Position numbers and translations under genes: made by a program. This document shows, piece after piece, positions 7,673 through 14,425 of a DNA stretch of 15,221 nucleotides. The DNA comes from Planctomycetota bacterium. GTDB lineage: Bacteria > Planctomycetota > Phycisphaerae > Tepidisphaerales > Tepidisphaeraceae. Under the pieces are notes generated by a model. That model ran no database searches, had not been told where the DNA came from, and worked only from the letters and a program-made list of their open reading frames with translations. How positions within the stretch are numbered: the first letter of the stretch is position 1; each line of letters opens with the position of its first letter. Where the stretch lies: contig JAKORQ010000042.1 of the NCBI GenBank assembly GCA_029777755.1, positions 1 to 15,221 of the forward strand, given 5' to 3'.

Positions 7673-9067
7673 CTATTCATGCCTCCTGCGGCGCATTCCT
7701 GCGCCAAGGAGCATGGGGATGATCAACCCCAGCGTACCCGGCTCGGGAACGGCGGTGAGACTCATCCAGTTGATGATTCCGCTGCCGCCGCCGGGAGCAA
7801 CCGAGACGGTCAGCGTGATGTTGCCTTCGCTATCCGGCACCAGGCTTGGGAACACCACCGTGTCCAGCGAATTGTTGTAGGTGATCAGGTCATAGAACTC
7901 GCTGCCCACCGCGTAGCGTGTGCGGGAGTTCGACGAGGTGCTGCTGCCAAAGATCTCCAGCATGTACGACAGGGTCGGATCAAGGCCGGAGAGCCTGATG
8001 ACGCCCATATTCGCCGCGCTCACCAGCCAGCCATCGCCATTTACCGGCGAAGCGTCGCTGGTGTTCTCGCTGGGGAACGGATCATCCACCCACAGCGTTA
8101 CATTGGTGCCGTATCCCTCGGATGTGCGGGCAAAGGATCGTGCAGCGGCGGTGGTTCGTCCAAGCCCGTAGTTGGTGCTGTTCCAGTATTGACCATTGAC
8201 GGTACTGGTTACCTCGGTGGCACCCACGTCAAACAGCAGCGTGTCGCCAGGCTGTATCGTGGGGATGGTCTTGGTCTTGGAGAGCATCCAGTCGTACACA
8301 TCCGGATTGTTGTAGACACTGCCCCAGATGTAATGGTCGCCTGAGCCATACTCGCTGTAACGGAGCATGCCATCGTCGTAATAGTAGAATTCCGTGGAGT
8401 TCTTCGCGGGGAAACTGACAGTGGGAAGCCCCTTGGCAGTGCGGATGTTGTTCACCCGGTTCCGCGACGCATTGACGTCCACCACAGAGTCGTTCCTGGC
8501 ATGGTGCATCCAGATAGGCAAGGTCGCCAGGGCAGCCGTGCGGTCAGACCCCGACACGCCGCAGATGTTTACAGCCGCGGCAAAGATATGCGAGTAACGC
8601 CCGGCGATGTCCATCGTTCCGCCGCCTCCGAGCGACAGGCCGGTTATGTACATGCGGCTCTGGTCTACGCTGTATTCGGTCGTCAGCTTGGCAATCTGGT
8701 TGGCGATGGTGTTCAGGTGATCAGCACCCCAGCCACCCCAGCATTGGGGCGCATAGATGATGAACTCCTGGGACTTGGCAAACTTCAGCAGGTTGTCGAT
8801 GTTGCCGTTGACCTGCCAGGTATTGCCGGCGCCCCCCTCGGCACTTCTCCGCTCGCCATTGCCGTGAAGGAAGGTTACCAGCGGGTAACTCTTGTTCGGG
8901 TCATAGTTGGCGGGAACAAACAACCGGCCGACAAGGTCATTTGAGTCGGTGGAGATACCGTTGTCGTACCGATCGTAGTTATAGACGAGAAACTCCGCTG
9001 GATTGGCCGCATACGCAACTGTTGAGCCGGCAATCGCAGCGGCCGCGAGACTGAAATGCCTTGACAT
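7673..9067 (-). CDS. secreted alpha/beta hydrolase (COG4099-like esterase) with PEP-CTERM tail
   Basis: A 464-residue exported protein. Residues 1-20 are a signal peptide ending AYA. Residues 40-265 form an alpha/beta hydrolase like predicted peptidases and feruloyl-type esterases: oxyanion stretch FLHGNGERR (66-74), nucleophile S145 in TGLSLGG, likely acid D193 in HHARND and likely His H245 in GSGDHYIW. Residues 270-435 look like a separate beta-rich module, perhaps for carbohydrate binding. The end is a PEP-CTERM sorting signal: PEP at 441-443, a hydrophobic helix, then RRRR near the last residue. Such tails are processed by exosortase, which is not in this window. The start is firm: AGGAGG lies 4 bases ahead of the ATG. 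The substrate is probably an ester in a polysaccharide or a similar polymer, but the sequence does not decide it. Downstream by 17 bases is a membrane glycosyltransferase, probably in the same operon. Confidence 0.88.
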   Translation of the reverse strand: MSRHFSLAAAAIAGSTVAYAANPAEFLVYNYDRYDNGISTDSNDLVGRLFVPANYDPNKSYPLVTFLHGNGERRSAEGGAGNTWQVNGNIDNLLKFAKSQEFIIYAPQCWGGWGADHLNTIANQIAKLTTEYSVDQSRMYITGLSLGGGGTMDIAGRYSHIFAAAVNICGVSGSDRTAALATLPIWMHHARNDSVVDVNASRNRVNNIRTAKGLPTVSFPAKNSTEFYYYDDGMLRYSEYGSGDHYIWGSVYNNPDVYDWMLSKTKTIPTIQPGDTLLFDVGATEVTSTVNGQYWNSTNYGLGRTTAAARSFARTSEGYGTNVTLWVDDPFPSENTSDASPVNGDGWLVSAANMGVIRLSGLDPTLSYMLEIFGSSTSSNSRTRYAVGSEFYDLITYNNSLDTVVFPSLVPDSEGNITLTVSVAPGGGSGIINWMSLTAVPEPGTLGLIIPMLLGAGMRRRRHE

Positions 9068-9101
9068 GTGACCTCCTGTGTTAGGCCTTACCTGCCAACC
9101 T

Positions 9102-9146
9102 CAACTGATCGCAACAGTTGCACGATAACTCTGGCGATCCGTGCAA
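9102..9146. promoter_or_regulatory. two inverted repeats over the hydrolase promoter, possible operator
   Basis: TTGCACG (9118-9124) and CGTGCAA (9140-9146) are a 7-bp dyad that reaches the edges of both promoter boxes and encloses the spacer. Right beside it CAACTG (9102-9107) and CAGTTG (9115-9120) form a second dyad around the predicted start site. Such placement suits a repressor site or, for the second, a short 5' RNA hairpin. Confidence 0.4.
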
Positions 9147-9151
9147 GTCAA
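9122..9151 (-). promoter_or_regulatory. sigma70-type promoter of the PEP-CTERM hydrolase
   Basis: On the minus strand TTGACT (9151-9146) and TATCGT (9127-9122) are spaced by 18 bases. The predicted start site near 9115 leaves a leader of about 47 bases before the hydrolase ATG. This separates the hydrolase from the upstream YkgJ gene, although read-through is also possible. Confidence 0.45.
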
Positions 9152-9161
9152 CGGAAAATTG

Positions 9162-9719
9162 TTATCGTTTCTTCGCTACCTGTTGATCCAGATATAGTGG
9201 AAGATCTGACAGGCAGATGCGCGAATCGGGCGCAAGCTGAAGCTGGGGATTTTCCTCGATAAACCGCAGGTTCGCCTCGTAAATCTGGTAGTTCAGCTCG
9301 TCGATGTTGAGCGTCGTTTCCTCGCTAAAGATCGATTCATCCGCATCGATGAAGTTCTTGGGGCAGAACGAGACGCTCATCTCCGGCTCATCGGCATCCA
9401 TATTGAGGAAGGCTATCGGCAGCCCGTGGGTGCGACAGATCATCGGGCGAACCTGGTAGATAGTGCAAAGCCCGTCCTTGAGGTATCCGCAGGATGCCTC
9501 CCTGTCGAAGTCAAGCTTCGTCACGCCCGCCAGCCGCAGGTCATCGAGTATGGCATAGAACTCCACAGGAAAGACCGTGAGGTTCACGCAGCACTCGTGG
9601 CATCCGGGCCGACATGTAAGGTGTGTGCAGTGCATCTGCTCCAGTGAGCGAACCTTGCCGCTGGAGATCTGCTCCCGGAGTTGGCGATAGCGCTCGATGG
9701 CGGTGGGACCTTCGCTCAT
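9162..9719 (-). CDS. YkgJ-family cysteine-cluster protein (putative Zn/Fe binding)
   Basis: A 185-residue soluble protein of the YkgJ / Fe-S-oxidoreductase-like family, whose members carry a conserved Cys cluster thought to bind zinc or iron; the cellular role is unsettled. Cysteines visible here are C31, C36, C40, C43 and C44 (the CRPGCHECC run), C77 and C85 (CGYLKDGLC), C95 in RPMICRTHG, C119 in SFCP and C169. The CxxxxC...CxxCC then C...C...RPxxCR arrangement is the family pattern, and the length is normal. The ATG at 9719-9717 has only a weak GAG ahead. It is head-to-head with the TauE-type exporter, leaving 52 bases between the chosen starts. The hydrolase follows 94 bases downstream with its own promoter. 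Confidence 0.88.
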   Translation of the reverse strand: MSEGPTAIERYRQLREQISSGKVRSLEQMHCTHLTCRPGCHECCVNLTVFPVEFYAILDDLRLAGVTKLDFDREASCGYLKDGLCTIYQVRPMICRTHGLPIAFLNMDADEPEMSVSFCPKNFIDADESIFSEETTLNIDELNYQIYEANLRFIEENPQLQLAPDSRICLSDLPLYLDQQVAKKR

Positions 9720-9754
9720 GATTCGTCTCAGCGTGCAACAATCGGCCGCGGGCG

Positions 9755-9774
9755 TACAATCTCAACTTTCCATG
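9755..9774 (+). promoter_or_regulatory. -10 box placed almost at the exporter start (possible leaderless mRNA)
   Basis: TACAAT (9755-9760) matches the -10 consensus at five of six bases and ends 11 bases before the ATG at 9772. Transcription would begin about 2-5 bases ahead of the ATG, and there is no SD. The -35 position holds CGTGCA, a poor match. Confidence 0.32.
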
Positions 9775-10611
9775 ACACCAGTTCTATTCATGCTGATGGC
9801 CTTCGCCGGTTCAACCGTGGCGGGCCTTGTCGGCTCGCTGCTGGGGCTGGGCGGCGGGCTGATCGTCGTACCCATGCTCACCCTGCTGCTGGGCGTACAT
9901 GACATCAAGTACGCCATCGGCGCGTCAATTGTTTCCGTCATCGCCACCAGCTCCGGCGCCGGTGCATCTTACGTGAAAAGCCACATCGCCAACATCCGCG
10001 TTGGCATGTTTCTGGAGCCCTCCACCACCCTGGCCGCCATCCTCGGGGCATTTGTCACGGGGTTTCTTGACGATCGCGTGCTGTACGTGCTCTTCGGGTG
10101 CCTGATGGCCGCCACCGCTGTTGCCATGAGCCGGCAGAAGGAGGGACATCAGCGCCCACTTCGCCCGGACCCGATCGCCGACCGCCTCGCTCTGCACGGC
10201 GGGTATCACGACCCGGCCACGGGCAAGGATGTGACCTATCGCGTCTGCCGCAGCAGGTTCGGCTTTATCGTGAGTGGCTTTGCCGGGCTGGTAAGCGGCC
10301 TGCTGGGTGTGGGGGGAGGCATCATGAAGGTGCCGATCATGTCACTGGCAATGGACATGCCGATGAAGTCAGCCACCGCCACCAGCAATTTCATGATGGG
10401 TACGACGGCGGCAGCCAGTGCGGCGGTCTATTTCGCCCGCGGCGATATCGACCCGCTGATCGCCGGGCCGGTCGCCACCGGCGTACTGCTGGGAGCCACC
10501 GTTGGCTCGCGCATGCTGCGCAAGATCGAGGCCAGGTCGCTCAAGCTGGCTTTCATGGCCGTGCTTCTGGTAGTGGCCGTCCAGATGCTGCTGAAGGGAG
10601 TACGCGGATGA
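9772..10611 (+). CDS. TauE/SafE-family (TSUP) anion exporter
   Basis: A 279-residue inner-membrane permease of the TSUP family (formerly DUF81), which exports sulfite, sulfoacetate, thiosulfate and related small anions. Two homologous halves each begin with the family glycine motif: GLVGSLLGLGGGLIVVPML (19-36) and GLVSGLLGVGGGIMKVP (172-188). About eight hydrophobic helices are separated by a polar loop (121-162). ATG at 9772 is chosen because it starts directly before the first helix; in-frame starts at 9718 and 9697 would add 18 or 25 polar residues and run into the divergent YkgJ gene. No SD precedes 9772. The stop overlaps the start of the DUF1634 gene by four bases (ATGA), a sign of translational coupling. 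The exact substrate cannot be read from the sequence. Confidence 0.9.
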   Translation: MTPVLFMLMAFAGSTVAGLVGSLLGLGGGLIVVPMLTLLLGVHDIKYAIGASIVSVIATSSGAGASYVKSHIANIRVGMFLEPSTTLAAILGAFVTGFLDDRVLYVLFGCLMAATAVAMSRQKEGHQRPLRPDPIADRLALHGGYHDPATGKDVTYRVCRSRFGFIVSGFAGLVSGLLGVGGGIMKVPIMSLAMDMPMKSATATSNFMMGTTAAASAAVYFARGDIDPLIAGPVATGVLLGATVGSRMLRKIEARSLKLAFMAVLLVVAVQMLLKGVRG

Positions 10612-11024
10612 CTGGCGACACCTCACAGACCAGCAACACCGGCAATCGCCGGGAACTGGTCGAGAATATTCTGGGCAACCTGCTCTCGGCCGGCGTAATC
10701 AGCAGCGTGGCGATCATCCTGATCGGACTGGTTCTGCTTTTCATCCAGCACCCCGAGTACCTCGGCGGCGAGCTGCGTGCCGACCAGATCACCGCGACCG
10801 GCGAAGGTTACCCACATCACCCGATGGCAGTTGTAAAGGGAGCGTTCCGGCTGGAAGCCCCCGCCGTCATCATGCTGGGGCTGCTCCTGCTGATCTCCAC
10901 GCCGGTTCTGCGGGTGATTACCTCCATCGCCGCCTTCGCCCTGCAGCGAGACTGGATCTTCAGCGCCATCACAACCATCGTGCTGCTGATACTTATAGTG
11001 GCGTTCTGGCTGGGGAAGGCGTGA
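10608..11024 (+). CDS. DUF1634 membrane protein, partner of the TauE-type exporter
   Basis: A 138-residue membrane protein of the DUF1634 family, typically found next to TauE/SafE permeases. Three hydrophobic helices are visible: about 25-46 (GVISSVAIILIGLVLLFI), 82-103 (APAVIMLGLLLLISTPVLRV) and 115-134 (FSAITTIVLLILIVAFWL). Family-like features are the TPVLRV turn and the QRDW segment before the last helix. GGGAG lies 8 bases before the ATG, and the ATG overlaps the exporter stop as ATGA, so the two proteins should be made together. It probably forms an accessory subunit or regulator of the exporter; the biochemical role of the family is not known to me. Confidence 0.85.
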   Translation: MTGDTSQTSNTGNRRELVENILGNLLSAGVISSVAIILIGLVLLFIQHPEYLGGELRADQITATGEGYPHHPMAVVKGAFRLEAPAVIMLGLLLLISTPVLRVITSIAAFALQRDWIFSAITTIVLLILIVAFWLGKA

Positions 11025-11106
11025 GACGCACGTTTCGATTCGCAATATTCGAATTGGATTTTGATCGCGTCAAATTCTGAGCAATACAAGGGCCGGCGTT
11101 CGCCTC

Positions 11107-11134
11107 TTGCCTGAATTTTCGTCGTCGCTATACT
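11107..11134 (+). promoter_or_regulatory. promoter of the 100-residue basic protein
   Basis: TTGCCT (11107-11112), a 16-base spacer and TATACT (11129-11134) make a good vegetative promoter. The predicted start near 11141 leaves a leader of about 33 bases with GAGAGGA as ribosome site before the ATG at 11174. Confidence 0.55.
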
Positions 11135-11173
11135 TCTTGGCTCGATTTTGACCGAACCGATTGAGAGGACAGT

Positions 11174-11476
11174 ATGGATTTCAAGGCTGGCCAGACCGTT
11201 AAAGTGACAATCAACAAGGCCGTGAACCGGGAAGCTGCCCGCAAAACACTTGAGCGCCTGTTCATGACCGATTCGGCCGTGGCCGGGCCTATCGAGGCTC
11301 GTTCCCGTAACTTTGCTGCCAAGCCGAAGCGCCGTGGCGGCCGGATCTGGACCAAGTATCCCAACAAGGTCCATCCTGAGATCACCCGTGGCTCCGCAGC
11401 TACCCTGACCATTACCGCCCAGGTCCTCAAGGACCTCAACAGCGTGAAGGATTTGGTTGAAGTCACGGCCGTGTAA
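11174..11476 (+). CDS. small basic protein of unknown function, 100 residues
   Basis: I do not recognise this family. The protein is soluble, has no signal peptide and no cysteine, and is rich in Lys and Arg. It begins MDFKAGQTVKVTINKAVNRE, resembling a short beta strand, then a helix (AARKTLERLFM). A basic central stretch follows (residues about 41-67: SRNFAAKPKRRGGRIWTKYP) and an end that again looks alpha/beta (TLTITAQVLKDLNSVKDLVEVTAV). It stands alone between its own promoter and a strong intrinsic terminator, with a good ribosome site, suggesting a separately and probably highly expressed gene. The basic, GG-containing centre would suit nucleic-acid or ribosome binding, but that is inference only. 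It is unlikely to be a shadow ORF because signals at both ends fit it exactly. Confidence 0.82.
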   Translation: MDFKAGQTVKVTINKAVNREAARKTLERLFMTDSAVAGPIEARSRNFAAKPKRRGGRIWTKYPNKVHPEITRGSAATLTITAQVLKDLNSVKDLVEVTAV

Positions 11477-11499
11477 AACCCCAAACGTTACAACACAGG

Positions 11500-11533
11500 G
11501 CACGCGGGCGAACGCTCGCGTGCTTTTGTTTTT
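11500..11533 (+). terminator. strong intrinsic terminator after the basic protein
   Basis: GCACGCGGGC and GCTCGCGTGC form a 10-bp stem (one G-U pair) with a GAAC loop at 11500-11523, followed by TTTTGTTTTT. It begins 23 bases past the stop codon at 11476. Confidence 0.9.
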
Positions 11534-11598
11534 GGTTCCCCGGCGGAGAGCAATCGCACCATTTGCCCGACTGGCTCATCACTTTTGCCGGGGTGTTC

Positions 11599-11627
11599 TT
11601 GACACCAATTTAGCGGCCTCTGATACT
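11599..11627 (+). promoter_or_regulatory. promoter of the PpiC lipoprotein gene
   Basis: A perfect TTGACA (11599-11604) is followed after exactly 17 bases by GATACT (11622-11627). Transcription would start near 11634, about 29 bases ahead of the TTG start at 11663. Confidence 0.55.
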
Positions 11628-11662
11628 GGCGCATCCGTTTTGTCCAGACGCGAGGAGATGGT

Positions 11663-12982
11663 TTGAGACGAGTTCTTGCCTTGCTCATAGCTGCAGGCTC
11701 GGCCGTGGGTTGCGGCGGGCGCCAGGCGCCTCCAATCGCCGCTGCGCCATCCCTTTCGCCTTCGGATTCACCTGCCTCGCAAGATACGGCTGCCTCACCC
11801 GTCGCCACGACGCCTGAGGTTGCTGTAGCCGCGCAGCAGCCCCCTATCGCAGTCATCGACGACATCGAGATTTCCCGCGACAAGGTAGTGGACATGCTCA
11901 TCGCCTCCAGCGGGCTGGACATGCTGCTGCGGGTGGTGCAGGTGGAACTGGCCGAGGCCTTGGCAGAGAAGGAAGGGCTGAAGGCTACCGACGAGGATGT
12001 CGCCGCCGAGACAGAGCGAACGACGTTCCTGATGGCCAAGGAAGCCAACCAGGACCTGCTGGACAAGATCCAGGACGCCGAGATGAAGCAGGACCAGGCG
12101 CTGGCCGAGAAGCTGCGGGAGCAGTTCAACTCGGACGCCAAGCTCATCCTGCAGCAGGCCCTGGTCCGTGAGCGCATGACGACGGCCGAGTTCGAGCTGC
12201 TCATGCGCACCAATGCCAATCTGCGCAAGGTGGTTGAGAAGCAGATCGAGGGCAAGATCACCGAGGAGAACCTGCGCGAGGCCTTTTTGAACCTCTATGG
12301 CGAGAACGTTCGCATCCGGCACATTCAGCTCGCCAACATCGCAGAGGTGGCGGAAGCCCAGGCTCGCCTGCGCGATGGTGTACCCTTCCAGCAGGTTGCA
12401 AGGCAGATGAGCCGTAACGCCGCCACGCGTGCCACCGGCGGCGAACTGCTGCCCTTCAGCCGCGAGACACAGGGGCTCCCGGACGTGTTCAAGGAAGTGG
12501 CATTCTCCCTGAAGAACCCCGGCGACGTCTCCGACCCGGTTGAGGCCAACGGCAGCTATCACCTGCTGCAGCTCATCGAGAAGATTTCGCCGAAGGCGAT
12601 AAAGTTTGAGGATGTGCGTGACTCGGTTCACCAGCAGCTCCATGACCGCTGGGTCACCGAGCGCATGAAGCTGCTTCGCGAGCAGCTCGCCCGCAAGGCG
12701 ATGACCTCATTGGATATCAAGGACCCTGTCCTGCGCCAGCAGTTCCGCGATCGCATCACGCAGCGCGAGAACCAGATCAAGGAGCGCGACCAGATCGCCC
12801 GCGAGCTGGCCAGGCAGCGTGAATTGCAGAATCGAGAGCTCCTTGGCGCGACGGACGAGCCCGACGCCGCCGGGGACACTGACACTCCTGCGACGGCCGA
12901 GGGGGAACTCCGGCCGCCGGCGACCAGGTCCGGCTTGGATACGCCGGACCAGACGCCGACAACATCTCCAGCAGAACAGTAA
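11663..12982 (+). CDS. PpiC/SurA-like peptidyl-prolyl isomerase lipoprotein
   Basis: A 439-residue exported foldase. TTG at 11663 is the start: GAGGAG lies 5 bases ahead, and the nearer ATG (11658) hits a stop at once. Residues 1-16 are a signal peptide ending GSAVG before C17, a lipobox with Ala at -3 instead of the usual Leu. A Pro/Ala/Ser-rich linker spans 20-60. A helical SurA_N-like region runs about 62-213. The parvulin rotamase domain is about 214-306: VRIRHIQLAN, TGGELLPFSRE, VAFSLKNPGDVSDPV, SYHLLQLIEK. A charged helical stretch (315-395) and a Pro/Thr-rich tail (396-439) end it. It should assist folding of exported proteins at the outer face of the inner membrane or in the outer membrane. 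The gene has its own promoter and stands alone. Confidence 0.9.
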   Translation: MRRVLALLIAAGSAVGCGGRQAPPIAAAPSLSPSDSPASQDTAASPVATTPEVAVAAQQPPIAVIDDIEISRDKVVDMLIASSGLDMLLRVVQVELAEALAEKEGLKATDEDVAAETERTTFLMAKEANQDLLDKIQDAEMKQDQALAEKLREQFNSDAKLILQQALVRERMTTAEFELLMRTNANLRKVVEKQIEGKITEENLREAFLNLYGENVRIRHIQLANIAEVAEAQARLRDGVPFQQVARQMSRNAATRATGGELLPFSRETQGLPDVFKEVAFSLKNPGDVSDPVEANGSYHLLQLIEKISPKAIKFEDVRDSVHQQLHDRWVTERMKLLREQLARKAMTSLDIKDPVLRQQFRDRITQRENQIKERDQIARELARQRELQNRELLGATDEPDAAGDTDTPATAEGELRPPATRSGLDTPDQTPTTSPAEQ

Positions 12983-12987
12983 AATGC

Positions 12988-13004
12988 GCCCGGCCTGGCC
13001 GGGC
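12988..13004 (+). terminator. GC-rich stem-loop after the foldase gene
   Basis: GCCCGGCC and GGCCGGGC are exact complements around a single T, giving a practical 6-bp stem with a 5-base loop six bases after the stop. No T-tract follows, so any termination would be weak or Rho-assisted. Confidence 0.35.
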
Positions 13005-13041
13005 CATCAACAACAAGACGGAATCATCTGCCCTCACATTG

Positions 13042-13050
13042 TGGTAAACT
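13042..13050 (+). promoter_or_regulatory. extended -10 element for the aminotransferase
   Basis: TGG directly before TAAACT (13045-13050) forms an extended -10 box; no clear -35 is seen. The predicted start near 13057 gives a leader of about 27 bases. Confidence 0.33.
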
Positions 13051-13083
13051 GGTGAGCGCAGTAACAGACAAGTGGAACATCCA

Positions 13084-14316
13084 ATGAGCGAATCACCGTT
13101 CAAGATCAAGGTAGCCGAACGCATCGAGCGTTTGCCCCCCTATCTCTTCGCCCGCATCAACAAGATGAAGTATGAGAAGCGTGTCGCGGGCATCGACATC
13201 ATCGACCTGGGCATGGGCAATCCCACCGACCCGACGCCCGAGATCGTGGTCAACAAGCTGGCGGAGGCCGCCCGCGATCCGCGCAACCATCGCTACAGCG
13301 TGCCCAATGGCATCGCCGGCCTGCGTCGTGAGGTCGCCAAGAAGTACAAGGAAAAGTACGGCGTGGAACTGGACCCGGATACCGAGGTGATCGCCACCAT
13401 CGGGTCCAAGGAAGGCTTCAGCCACATGTGCCTGGCGCTGCTGGGCCCGGGCGACACCGCCATCGTGCCTGATCCTGCCTTCCCGGCCCACCTGTACGCG
13501 GTGGCCATGGCTGGTGCAAATGCTATTCGCGTGCCGCTGGGCAATGACCAGGCATTCCTTGATCGCGTGGAACGGATGATCGACGGGCTGTATCCGCAGC
13601 CGAAGCTGATCATCCTCAACTACCCGCACAACCCCACCGCCATGACGATCGAACAGGAGTTCTGGGATCGCGCGGTGGAGATGTGCCGTCGCCGCAACAT
13701 CATGATCATCTCCGACTTCGCCTATGGAGAGGTCTGCTTCGACGGCTACAAGGCTCCCTCTTTGCTCTCCACGCCGGGGGCCAAGGAGTTGGGGGTCGAG
13801 TTCACCACGATGAGCAAGACCTACAACATGGCCGGCTGGCGCTGCGGCTTCTGCGCCGGCAATGCCGAGATGATCAAGGCGCTAGCCACCATCAAGGGAT
13901 ATTACGATTACGGCATCTTCGCCCCCATCCAGATCGCGGCCGTAATCGCAATGCGGCAGTGCGAGGTCGACAACGCCACCCAGAACAAGATCTACCAGAA
14001 GCGCCGCGACATCGTCTGCCGCGGCCTGGATAAGCTCGGCTGGACCTACGAAAAGCCGCGGGCCAGCATGTTCGTCTGGGCCAAGATCAGTGATGCTCAC
14101 CTGAAGGGCCAGAGCACGCTCGATTTCTGCATGCGGATGATGGATGAGGCGGAAGTCGCCCTTGCCCCAGGCAAGGCCTTCGGCGACGGCGGCGAGAAGT
14201 ATGTCCGCATCGCCCTGGTGGAAAACGAGGAGCGCCTCCGTCAGGCCATGCGCAACCTCGACAAGGCCCTCAACCCCGGTGTGAAGCGGGCCAGGAAGAA
14301 GCCGGTGGCCAAGTAG
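13084..14316 (+). CDS. alaC: AlaC-type alanine (glutamate-pyruvate) aminotransferase
   Basis: A 410-residue class I/II PLP-dependent aminotransferase. Its closest remembered relative is E. coli AlaC (YfdZ), which makes alanine from pyruvate and glutamate. Shared segments are IERLPPY (14-20), DLGMGNP (41-47), TIGSKEG (105-111), LNYPHNPTA (178-186), the D211/Y214 pair in SDFAYGEV, the PLP lysine K245 in TMSKTYNMAGWRCGF and the late VRIALVENEERLRQA substrate-Arg region. The length is typical. Some LL-diaminopimelate and other alanine aminotransferases are similar, so the exact substrate is likely but not proven. ATG at 13084 is preferred; a GTG at 13072 would add four residues. The SD is weak (AAGTGG). 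The C-terminal tail is Lys/Arg-rich. The gene appears to be transcribed alone. Confidence 0.9.
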   Translation: MSESPFKIKVAERIERLPPYLFARINKMKYEKRVAGIDIIDLGMGNPTDPTPEIVVNKLAEAARDPRNHRYSVPNGIAGLRREVAKKYKEKYGVELDPDTEVIATIGSKEGFSHMCLALLGPGDTAIVPDPAFPAHLYAVAMAGANAIRVPLGNDQAFLDRVERMIDGLYPQPKLIILNYPHNPTAMTIEQEFWDRAVEMCRRRNIMIISDFAYGEVCFDGYKAPSLLSTPGAKELGVEFTTMSKTYNMAGWRCGFCAGNAEMIKALATIKGYYDYGIFAPIQIAAVIAMRQCEVDNATQNKIYQKRRDIVCRGLDKLGWTYEKPRASMFVWAKISDAHLKGQSTLDFCMRMMDEAEVALAPGKAFGDGGEKYVRIALVENEERLRQAMRNLDKALNPGVKRARKKPVAK

Positions 14317-14338
14317 TCCTCGGCAGGCAGATCACACG

Positions 14339-14374
14339 GCAAGCCCGGGTTACTTCCCGGGCTTGCTGTCTTTA
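14339..14374 (+). terminator. hairpin terminator after the aminotransferase
   Basis: GCAAGCCCGGG (14339-14349) and CCCGGGCTTGC (14356-14366) form a perfect 11-bp stem with a TTACTT loop, followed by TGTCTTTA. The T-tract is interrupted, but stem strength and position favour a terminator. Confidence 0.75.
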
Positions 14375-14410
14375 TGCCCCGCGCCACTCCCGCTGTGAGC
14401 GGCGAAATCG

Positions 14411-14425
14411 TACTATACGCAGATG
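14411..14425 (+). promoter_or_regulatory. -10 box adjoining the radical SAM start (possible leaderless mRNA)
   Basis: TACTAT (14411-14416) ends six bases before the ATG at 14423, so the usual start-site distance places transcription on or beside the A of the ATG. No SD is present and no -35 match is seen. Confidence 0.33.

Noticed and set aside
11060..11078. TTTGA-TCGCG-TCAAA dyad after DUF1634 as a terminator
   Set aside because: Only five pairs and no T-tract; too weak to call.
11795..12643. 282-codon minus-strand frame opposite the PpiC gene
   Set aside because: It is Leu/His-rich and featureless, while the plus strand shows a lipoprotein signal and a parvulin domain.
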